Assembly (NCBI RefSeq): GCF_026210795.1
Contig: NC_089449.1
Span: 620,001-684,000, forward strand
DNA from: Rhizophagus irregularis
Taxonomy: Eukaryota; Glomeromycota; Glomeromycetes; Glomerales; Glomeraceae
Reading direction: 5' to 3'
DNA: 64,000 nt
Positions 33,990 through 42,295 of this stretch are shown piece by piece. Position 1 is the stretch's first letter; every line of letters begins with the position of its first letter. Both the position numbers and the translations under genes were made by a program. The notes beneath the pieces were generated by a model. It made no database searches, was not told the origin of the DNA, and saw nothing but the letters and a program-made list of their open reading frames with translations.

Positions 33990-35460
33990 CATACCATGTG
34001 GAAATAGAATATCATGAGCATATGATGAGGGTTCACCAACAATTAATCAGTTATTTTTACCTTCACCAATGATCATTTCACGGCAGGGTTATTCACCGAA
34101 TTTAATAATTATTAATATTATATTCACAAGATATTTTTTTTTTCTTTTAGAATTTAACATTCTTTATAACTAATAAAAGAGAAAATAAGAGTCTTTATCC
34201 ATTTAATATTATATATAAGTATATTTTATTTAGTGTTCATTTATGGAATTACTACGTTATAAAATAAATACATTTTAAAGCATTTATTAGTGTTTATAAA
34301 CAAATATTTGTATAAAGTGGTTATTATATTATGAAATAATATGAGTAATAAAAATACAAAAAAAAAACCAATAAATCTTTTGATTATAAAATGTTATTTG
34401 TATTATTTATTTATATAGATTTTTTTACCGAAGGGGAAAAAAAAACCCTAGTGTTCCCTTTCCTACTCATTAAATACAACATGTGATTAACTATTTAACT
34501 ATTTTAAACTAAAATTAGAGATTTCCTGAACGTGTCATTATTAAACTCAGCTAATCACTCATGAAGGAAATCATGAGTGACACTTTGCGCGACAAGGGAT
34601 TATTTGTAAAATTTAGCACTTGTCGGTGAAGTAACTTGTCGGCGAAATGATTGTTCGTAAGTGTGACGATTTTTGGTGAAATAAATGCGTCCTCATGATT
34701 TTGTTTACTGTGATGAAAGTTTAACACTAAAAATTCTCTCCACGTCAAATCGAGAAGAATACCTTATTTTTTCTGAAAAAAACATTTTGATGATTTAACT
34801 AACAAATAACTTGAAAAGAAATCTCCTAGTAAACGTTGAATACATATCGATATAGTGAAAATCGTGAAAAAGAATGATAATGCGCTTATTAACTAATTAT
34901 CACGTTATTGATATCGAACATTAGCAGAGGGAAATCTTTCAACCTCTAATTTTTAAAAAATATAAATAATTTTATTGGATCCAGGCACTTGATTGAAAAA
35001 AAAGAAAGATTTTGAAAATCAATCAATCCAAGGAGTAAATGAACACAAAATGAATAACAACAATGCATCAATGATTTAATTATTTATGAGCTGTAATAAT
35101 ATCTTCATTTTGTCAGTTACACCTTTCTATGTTTAGAAATTGTTTTGATAACAAAGGAATGAGGAACTATGATACAATTGATACATTTCGGAAACTAGTC
35201 TGATCTCGATAGATCCACAATATAACGAACTCTCGAGTCTCGACTTTGCGAACTTTTTTTTAAAAACAAGTTTATATTATTTAAAAAAATCTCGATATAC
35301 CGAATTTCATATAAAAAACTTGATATAACATATCTCAAACTTTTATATAATTTATCGTTTATAATAAAGAAAATTTATACCGAACTGTGATGAAAATTTA
35401 TGCTGGTCCTGGTGATAATTAAAATCATAATTCTGGCCAAAATTAATATTCTTAATCACG
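33990..35460 (+). repeat. dispersed repeat, second copy
   Basis: Collinear with 24,240-25,380, including the TTAATAATTATTAATAT, AATGCGCTTATTA and CTCGATA blocks, with an extra segment at 34,400-34,680. No conserved ORF. Confidence 0.6.
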
Positions 35461-36499
35461 TGACATATTCACGAAATCATAATCCACTTACCCTAACATA
35501 ATACTAACCTTAATTTTGTTCATACACATATCGTCGCCTCACCACTACTCCATATTTTAGAGAAGGAGGGTTTTGCGATAATGATGCTCACATTAGATGG
35601 ACTTCTTGTAATTTTTTGCACTCAGGCTATTGGAGTAACATCGTGTTAATTTTTGGTTTAATAATATAGATTTATTTTCTTCTTTACGTAATACTTTTTT
35701 AGGTTTCATGGTAGCTGTTAATTAGTTTTATTTTTTATGTTTGGTTCCTATTATTATTTTTTCTGCCTGGCTGATTGGTTCTGGGAACGATCTCGGATCC
35801 GACCCGTTCCTCTCTATTTCGACAAGGCTAGAAATCGTCGCACATTGGGCGGCTTGGTTGTTAGTGATAGAATTACTTTCGATTCATTTAATATGTTATC
35901 CTTGTAATTTTTACTACGATCTGGTTTTTCTATACATAAAAATAAAAATAAAAATAAAATACTAACCTTAATTTTCTTACCTAACTCTAACTTTAATCCT
36001 AAATTCCCTTGGTGGTGGTGGTGATGATGATGATGATAGTTGTGGTGCTGGCAGTGATGGTGGCATCTTCACTTTCATGCTAACTTTTTGCCACAAGCTA
36101 TTTGCTTTTTTAAAATCATCCTATAGAAAGCAAAACTAGGTGATAAATATTTCCCAGTAAACACATCAAACAAAAAATAAGATTTGATGGCGAATGCAGG
36201 AACATATCAATTATAATTCTTTAATAACGCAAAAAAATATACATAGCCGAATCTCCTACGGAATCAACAGATTTTTTACTAATAAATTATAATGATATAT
36301 TCCACATGTTTACTATGGCGCAGGTAATAAACGCATCCATTTCAGTACTTGTATTCTTCCCACCAGGACGCAGCCAGCAGGTACAGAGCACCTGGCTAAA
36401 AGCCCCACCAAAACAAATTAATTGTTTTAAATGGGTGTACACCCCCAACTGTATGTTAGGGACACCCATCCTAAATATGCTTACCTTACTGTTCTTAAT
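35461..36499. other. non-coding stretch with GGT/GAT microsatellite
   Basis: No supported gene. A GGTGGTGGTGATGATGAT microsatellite lies near 36,010-36,040. A 74-codon frame at 35,741 ends in an (AAATAAA)n run and has no support. Confidence 0.35.
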
Positions 36500-36640
36500 G
36501 AGATTTTGAGCAAAACTATGAACTACTTTTTCTAGAGATTCACCGTTTATGATATCTTCTAAGATTTTGTAGAAAACACGATGGGCTTTCTCTTTTTCAG
36601 CCAACCATATGGGATATTTTCGCAAGTTTCCTGAGAATAT
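36500..36640 (-). other. exon-like open segment, unrecognised
   Basis: On the minus strand a TTCTCAG acceptor-like site is followed by about 45 open codons (YPIWLAEKEKAHRVFYKILE region), ending at an ACAGTAAGG donor-like site. This could be an internal exon or a gene fragment. No partner exon was found on either side and the family is not recognised. Low confidence. Confidence 0.25.
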
Positions 36641-36824
36641 ACTGTAAGTCACAGTCAGTATTAGTATCAGACATGATGAATAAAATATATTAGAAATAAT
36701 ATGTAAAAGTTACAAAGTTAAATTACAACGTAAAAATTCAAATTCTAACTTAGTAAACTTACTCTACATCTTTTTATAAATTGAAGTGAATGAGCGGAGA
36801 TTAAAGCATAATATCGTTCACAAT

Positions 36825-37215
36825 TTACGATGAGAGTTAATCAAAATTGATTGGAATGGGGAATAGCCCAAAATAGGTAGTTGTCCGCATAAATCACAGC
36901 AACTCGAAGTTAGAGGAGTTAAAGAACTGCAAAATACAAAGTAATCAGTGCTATGTATATACCGGTTTACCGGCTTAGAAAAGTATATTTTAAACTCAAT
37001 AAGATAATCTAGCGTTCCGAATTTGGAAAATTCGGATCAAATTAAATCAAACTCGCGGCGGGTAATTTACGATGAGAGTAATTAGCCCTAAATAGGTAGT
37101 TACCCGTATAAATCACAGCACTCGAAGTTAGAGGAGTTAGCGGTTCAGAAAAGTATATTTTAAACTCAATAAGATAATCCATAGAAATCTAGTGTTCCGA
37201 ATTTGGAAAATTGGA
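36825..37215. repeat. two-unit tandem duplication
   Basis: The block TTTACGATGAGAGT ... AAGTATATTTTAAACTCAAT ... GTTCCGAATTTGGAAAATT occurs twice (about 36,825-37,035 and 37,067-37,215), the second shortened. It lies immediately left of the retrotransposon insertion. Confidence 0.7.
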
Positions 37216-37284
37216 GAAAAAAAGTTCCTGTGTTTTAAATAGTTTTAAATATCATAACGAGTTTCGTTCCCAGTATATTCCCGG

Positions 37285-37893
37285 TGTAACACCTGAGCCC
37301 ATAGAGAATTATGTTTGCCACCTCAGGTATTAACAAAATGACTCTTTATTAATAATATAAATAAATACAATAATATGCTTGGTTTAATAACATTAAATAA
37401 CAAAATAAATAATTCATAACAAAATTCGTCTCATTTTCTCTCCTTTCCAAAAGGTGATCTTCTCGCCTTTTTATGTTTGTTTTTGTGTAACTAAATTCAT
37501 AATTTCGATTCATGGATTTAAATTATTAAAGTATTTCCATTGTTTTAAAGTATTTCCATTATCTTAATTTTGTATCCATCTGATCATCATGAACTCCTGA
37601 ATTGTGATTTATAATATTAACGTAGTGATCAACAAATTAATCACTTGACACCTCAGGTCACTTGATTTCATTCAATTTAGTATCTTTCGGATCTTCATTT
37701 ATCCTTAAATCTCGTGACTAATAGTTTAAGGTCATCACGGACCAATTACCTCAATCCATGTGATTATTAGTTTAACGACTTCTCGGTCCAATTAAAATAA
37801 AAATAAAAATAAGTTAAAATTTTATACACTAAGACTAAATGTAATACTGCGCCTCACAATTAATAAATTTACTAGATATACTACGGCATTACA
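37285..37893 (-). repeat. 3' LTR
   Basis: 609 bp, plus-strand start TGTAACACCTGAGC and end GGCATTACA. It appears identical to the LTR at 46,945-47,553. In element orientation this is the downstream LTR. Confidence 0.95.
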
Positions 37894-37905
37894 ACTATCC
37901 CCCGC
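37894..37905 (-). promoter_or_regulatory. polypurine tract
   Basis: On the minus strand GCGGGGGATAGT directly abuts the 3' LTR. A purine run here primes plus-strand synthesis in LTR elements. Confidence 0.75.
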
Positions 37906-37926
37906 ATAAAAATTTAATGCCCACAT

Positions 37927-37998
37927 TAAATTTATTCTAAGAATCGAACTCGTGTCTCGAAGTGGTAGGTGCGAATTATACCACTAAATCAAACATGC
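37927..37998 (-). pseudogene. tRNA-Gly-like relic in the element's 3' region
   Basis: The minus strand reads GCATG at the 5' end, then TTTAGTGGTATAATTC (D-arm/A-box-like), CACCTACCAC (anticodon region) and GAGTTCGATTC (T-arm/B-box). The order and spacing resemble eukaryotic tRNA-Gly. The acceptor stem and part of the T stem do not pair, so it is not a working tRNA. It lies about 35 nt before the polypurine tract. Confidence 0.45.
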
Positions 37999-38230
37999 AT
38001 TGTCACTTGACTCAGCTGCGTTTTAAATATTCCTTTTTGCTGCGTCTACATCTGCGGTTTATCATGTGTTTGTTAAGTCTACGGTTTTCCTGTACCGGAT
38101 TTCACTTCGGTCTTTCTTAGGAAATTTTCATTAGTTTTTCCTATTTTCGAAAATTATTTTTATGTCATGTGATTTTATTTCACATGATTATAAATTATCT
38201 TTATTTTTCTAAGTCCATTGATGATAGTTA

Positions 38231-40012
38231 TCATTTACTCATCGGTGTATAGTAAGTCTTTAATAATTCTCCATTTACAGGTATCTTCTTGATGACACCT
38301 TTAATATTTTTAATTCTATAAGCTCCATTCGGTAGTATTTCATGAATGTAAAATGGTCCCAACCATTTTGATTCTAATTTTCCCGATAGTTGTTGTGCTT
38401 TGGCTTTATCATAGAGTAGTATTTTATCTCCAATTCCAAAGGTGTGTTCTTTGATTATTTTTCTGTCATGATACTCTTTTTGTTTTGTTTGAGATTTCAG
38501 TATTTGTTCTTTGGCTTCTTGTCGGATTTTTGGTAGTTCTTCTAATAATCCAACTATTCTATCGTTTAGGTTAATTTCTTTGACATTTTCATCCATTATT
38601 GTCCGTACATTTCTTCCGTATGTTAAATAAAATGGTCGAATTCTTGTTGAACTATGCTTTTTATTTCGGTAAGCAAATAATATGGGTGCTATCCTTTGAT
38701 CCCAATCATCTTTGGTTGATAATTTTGCTAATGCTTGACCTAATGTTCGGTTGAATCTTTCAACAAGTCCGTTTGTCTCTGGATGATAACTTGTAGAAAA
38801 ATTCCATTTAATTTTGAATTTTTCCATTAATTCCTTAATCATTTCATTATTGAAATGACTTCCTCTATCACTCAATATTTTCATTGGACATCCATGTCTA
38901 CAAATGATGTCTTCATAAATAAATTTTGATACTTCTTTGGCAGTTGCTTCTTTTACTGCTTTGGCTTCTGGCCATTTTGTGAAATAATCCATTGCTACTA
39001 TGATGTATTTATTACCATTTGTTGTTGTGTTCAATGGTCCAACAAAGTCAATCCCGATTTGATACCATGGTTCTACTACTTTAATTGGGTGTAATTCATT
39101 TTTCCCTTGTGGTTTTCCTCTTCTTTGACATTCATCACATGTCCTTACATATCTTTCAACATCATTCAGCATATTTTCCCAATAATATTTATCTTTTAAA
39201 TTATCATAAGTACTTTCGATTCCCATATGTGCCGATAATTCATGACTGTGAGCTAAATATAGTGCTCCCATCTTTTCAAAGTCTTCTATTATTCTGATGT
39301 TTTTACCATTTTTCTCAATATGCTTTTTACCATCAGTTACTCTGATGTTATCCTTAATCTCAACATTTTTAACCTCTATTGGTGGTTTATCTCCGTCTAA
39401 TTCTATTATTTTATTATATACTCTTTCCCAATCTGTGTCATTATTTGATATTTTAATATTAGCATATTTTTCTCCTTCGTAAATATCTTGACATTCTTTA
39501 AATGATTTCACCATCTCCATATATCTTTCTTCATCTAATAATGGGTATGATGTTTTATGTCCTTGATCCTTTTTCGAATATTCTCTACCTTTGTAATTTT
39601 CCCAACATTTTTCATTTTCTAAAAATATCACTATTGATTCATCAATTATCCTTTTGTTCCTAAATACTTCCTTTTCTAATAGGTGGTTCTCATATCTTGT
39701 TATGTATCCTCTGTCGAATGATGGTGTTTGTTGATAAAAGTACTCACTATAGGGACTTTTATCTAATATTAACCAATCCTCATTATCATGTTCTTCCATT
39801 CTCCTGTTGATTTGTTCGACAACTTCCTTCCTGAATTCCCATTCTATACCTTTCTTTGGTATTTTATACTTATCATTGTCCTCTCTTCTCCTTTTAAAGG
39901 TGTTAAACCTCACACTTTGTCCTACTTTTTCAAATTCTTTTATAAGTTTATTTACAATGAATGTTTTTCCAGTACCATCAACTCCACATATGATTATTAT
40001 TTTAGGTCCCAT
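38231..40012 (-). CDS. thymidylate-kinase-like domain fused to Ty3/gypsy integrase
   Basis: 593 residues from the ATG at 40,012. Residues 1-205 look like a (deoxy)nucleoside-monophosphate kinase: P-loop GVDGTGKT at 10-17, LILDKSPYSEYFYQ at 81-94 (resembling the thymidylate kinase D-R-x-x-x-S-x-x-x-Y-Q motif with Lys for Arg), and a basic lid-like stretch near 140-152. Residues about 245-300 form the integrase HHCC zinc domain (His257, His262, Cys292, Cys295). The catalytic core has Asp322, Asp382 and Glu418, with 35 residues between the last two. A GPF-type C-terminal module follows (WLGPFYIHEI, 550-559). Integrase inserts the cDNA; the kinase would phosphorylate dNMPs, perhaps raising dTTP supply for reverse transcription (inference). 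The start overlaps the upstream small ORF by 11 nt. The kinase has no obvious parallel in standard Ty3/gypsy elements known to me. Confidence 0.9.
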   Translation of the reverse strand: MGPKIIIICGVDGTGKTFIVNKLIKEFEKVGQSVRFNTFKRRREDNDKYKIPKKGIEWEFRKEVVEQINRRMEEHDNEDWLILDKSPYSEYFYQQTPSFDRGYITRYENHLLEKEVFRNKRIIDESIVIFLENEKCWENYKGREYSKKDQGHKTSYPLLDEERYMEMVKSFKECQDIYEGEKYANIKISNNDTDWERVYNKIIELDGDKPPIEVKNVEIKDNIRVTDGKKHIEKNGKNIRIIEDFEKMGALYLAHSHELSAHMGIESTYDNLKDKYYWENMLNDVERYVRTCDECQRRGKPQGKNELHPIKVVEPWYQIGIDFVGPLNTTTNGNKYIIVAMDYFTKWPEAKAVKEATAKEVSKFIYEDIICRHGCPMKILSDRGSHFNNEMIKELMEKFKIKWNFSTSYHPETNGLVERFNRTLGQALAKLSTKDDWDQRIAPILFAYRNKKHSSTRIRPFYLTYGRNVRTIMDENVKEINLNDRIVGLLEELPKIRQEAKEQILKSQTKQKEYHDRKIIKEHTFGIGDKILLYDKAKAQQLSGKLESKWLGPFYIHEILPNGAYRIKNIKGVIKKIPVNGELLKTYYTPMSK

Positions 40013-40241
40013 TTTTACATAATTCTGATAATTTTAGCTTGTTTACTTTACTTAATATCACCTCTATTTGTAATATTTCCTCTTGAGTTTCCAATATTAA
40101 TGGTCTTTCTTCACTATCTTCAAAATTTTTGGCTTTGAATTTATAGTTATAATTTATCCTGTTTAATTCCTTTGTTATACCTTCTAAATTTTCGATTATA
40201 TCCTTTATTTTATGATTTGTATTTCTTACCACTTGTTCCAT
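40002..40241 (-). CDS. 79-aa coiled-coil-like ORF between RNase H and kinase
   Basis: ATG at 40,241, in the same frame as RT-RNase H but 37 nt downstream of its stop, with a second in-frame stop between. The product is charged and helical (NHKIKDIIENLEGITKELNR region, EEILQIEVILSKVNKL). Its stop overlaps the kinase-integrase start (ATGGGACCTAA), which suits termination-reinitiation coupling. It could also be the N-terminal leftover of a once-continuous Pol. No known domain. Confidence 0.55.
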   Translation of the reverse strand: MEQVVRNTNHKIKDIIENLEGITKELNRINYNYKFKAKNFEDSEERPLILETQEEILQIEVILSKVNKLKLSELCKNGT

Positions 40242-40277
40242 TTTTATTTTTGAAAAGTAACTCTTTTACCCGTCTAT

Positions 40278-41759
40278 TTATATTATTCTTGATAAGGCAT
40301 CTGCATTTTTATTTTCTTTTCCTGGTCTATGGGTTATTTCAAAATCATACTGTTCCAATTCCATGACCCATCTTGATCTCTTTCCTTTTGGTACTTTTGC
40401 AGTCATTAATCCCTTCAAAGCTGCATGGTCTGTTACTACCTCAAATTTTCTATTGATCAAGTATTTATGGAAATGTTGTATTCCCCATACAATTGCATAA
40501 CATTCTTGTTCGGTTATTGGCCATCTCTGTTCTGTCCTGTTTAAACTTTTACTGGCATATTCTATTACGTATTCTTGACCTTTATCATCTTTTTGAGCTA
40601 ACACTGCCCCTAATCCTATTCCTGAAGCATCTGTAATTAATATAAATTTCCTTAACCAATCTGGTTGTCTTAACACTGGTTCTTCGGTTAATTTCCTTTT
40701 TAATATTTCTAATGCTTCATGTTGTTTGATGCCCCATTCAAACTTTTCGTCTTTTCTCAATAAAGATGTTATTGGTTTTACTATTTTTGAAAAATCTTTA
40801 ATAAATTTTCTATAATACGTACATAACCCCAATATTGACCTTACACCTTTTATATTTATAGGTGCTGTTAATTTTTGAATCTTTTCAACCTTTCCTGGAC
40901 TTGGTTTTAATCCATTTTTACCAACTACATGTCCTAAAAATTCTATTTCTGTTTTTCCAAATATACATTTCTTTAACTTTAGTATTAAACTGGCTTCCTT
41001 TAATTTTTCTAACACTAACTTTATGTGTTTTAGGTGGTCTTCAAAATTTTCCGAATATATCATTATATCATCAATGTATACTATCACAAATTCATTTAGG
41101 TACTCCTTTAATACTTTATCCATTAACCTTTGAAAACTTGCAGGCGCATTTGTTAACCCAAATGGCATGACATTATATTCATATAATCCTGCTGAGCATA
41201 TGAATGCTGTTTTCTCAATATCTTCCTCAGCCATTTCTATCTGATTAAACCCTGATGCTAAATCTAGACTGGTAAACCATTTTCCTGAACTTATCCTTTC
41301 TAATTGTTCATCAATCCTCGGTAATGGATATGCATCTGTTATTGTAACTTTATTTAATTTTCTATAGTCGATGCAAAATCTATAATTTCCCGACTTTTTC
41401 CCTGCTAAAGTCACTGGTGAAGACCATGGACTTCTAGATTCTCTAATTTTTCCCAATTTTAACATCTCGTCAACCTCTTTTCTGATGAATTTACCTTTTT
41501 CATCATTTTCTTTGTACCTCTTTTGGGCTATTGGTTCAGTACCCCCTTTTAATCTGATTTCATGTTTTACTAGGTTTGTCCTATTATATTTTTCACCATC
41601 GTACTCAAATATATCCTTATATTTTTCTACTAATACTTTTAATTTACCTTTTTGTTCATTGGTTATGTCCCCTACTTTAAATTTTTCAGTAAATTTTTCA
41701 TGGTCACTTTTGTGCTTCTTTATCGTCTCTTCAGTATCATTCTGACCAAGACTTATACT
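40278..41759 (-). CDS. reverse transcriptase and RNase H
   Basis: Open frame of 493 codons from just after an in-frame TAA at 41,762-41,760. The first ATG (41,465) lies inside the RT domain, so this product must come from upstream translation. Numbered from that ATG: SPWSSPV at 12-18, DYRKLN at 33-38, catalytic Asp68 in LDLASGF, YIDD at 130-133, then thumb and connection. RNase H carries Asp279, Glu321, Asp346 and Asp389. The order RT-RNase H matches Ty3/gypsy. The frame is -1 relative to protease, and the overlap is only a few nucleotides. It ends SRII then TAA, so RT is separated from integrase. Confidence 0.92.
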   Translation of the reverse strand, partial: SISLGQNDTEETIKKHKSDHEKFTEKFKVGDITNEQKGKLKVLVEKYKDIFEYDGEKYNRTNLVKHEIRLKGGTEPIAQKRYKENDEKGKFIRKEVDEMLKLGKIRESRSPWSSPVTLAGKKSGNYRFCIDYRKLNKVTITDAYPLPRIDEQLERISSGKWFTSLDLASGFNQIEMAEEDIEKTAFICSAGLYEYNVMPFGLTNAPASFQRLMDKVLKEYLNEFVIVYIDDIMIYSENFEDHLKHIKLVLEKLKEASLILKLKKCIFGKTEIEFLGHVVGKNGLKPSPGKVEKIQKLTAPINIKGVRSILGLCTYYRKFIKDFSKIVKPITSLLRKDEKFEWGIKQHEALEILKRKLTEEPVLRQPDWLRKFILITDASGIGLGAVLAQKDDKGQEYVIEYASKSLNRTEQRWPITEQECYAIVWGIQHFHKYLINRKFEVVTDHAALKGLMTAKVPKGKRSRWVMELEQYDFEITHRPGKENKNADALSRII

Positions 41760-42280
41760 TTAAAATTTTCATCTTCCTGACCTTCATGGTCATCTTCATA
41801 TATGTTATACAATTTATCCTGGTATAATTCTTCTAATATTTCCTCTTCATCAAATGTTTCTTCAAACCCTTTAATGGTCCTTTGTGTGTATTTTACTGGT
41901 ATATCCATAGTTTCATCATTCATTCTAATTATTATTGTTTTATCTGTGTAATCTATATTTGCTCTGAACATATCTAATACTCCATTTCCTAACACAATTT
42001 CGTTTTTTCCTGAATCAATTACTTCAACCTTAATGGGTATTTCCTTATCCCCAAATTGTATGTATATTGTCGTGGTACCCCTAGATGCTAATTTATCCTC
42101 ATTTATCATCACACATCTTACTGTACTTGGTTCCTCAATTTTTAGGTCCATTTCATCCATTATCTGACTAGTTATTACATTTACTGCTGCTCCTGTATCA
42201 AACATTACGTCCTTTAATTCTTGGTTTATTATTAATTTACCTCTTAATGCAGTTAAATGTTCTGCTTCAATGTTGTTCAT
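41753..42280 (-). CDS. retropepsin-type aspartic protease
   Basis: 175 residues from the ATG at 42,280. The catalytic motif is FDTGAAVNVI (D-T-G at about residues 28-30), and the flap and later IVLGNGVLDMF segment match the retropepsin ILG motif. The frame is the same as Gag and is separated only by the TGA at 42,293, so a Gag-protease fusion needs only stop readthrough. The C-terminus is acidic. It processes the polyprotein in virus-like particles, as in other LTR elements. Confidence 0.85.
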   Translation of the reverse strand: MNNIEAEHLTALRGKLIINQELKDVMFDTGAAVNVITSQIMDEMDLKIEEPSTVRCVMINEDKLASRGTTTIYIQFGDKEIPIKVEVIDSGKNEIVLGNGVLDMFRANIDYTDKTIIIRMNDETMDIPVKYTQRTIKGFEETFDEEEILEELYQDKLYNIYEDDHEGQEDENFKV

Positions 42281-42289
42281 TGATTCTTG

Positions 42290-42295
42290 TAGTCA
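42290..42295 (-). promoter_or_regulatory. putative stop-codon readthrough site, UGA CUA
   Basis: Gag ends with TGA followed directly by CTA and then CAA GAA TCA ATG in the protease frame. UGA followed by CUA is a well-known leaky context in viral and cellular readthrough genes. Readthrough would fuse Gag to protease. Confidence 0.6.

Noticed and set aside
41762-41768. Canonical -1 slippery heptamer A_AAU_UUU at the end of protease
   Set aside because: A -1 slip there leads directly to TAA, so it cannot by itself join protease to RT.
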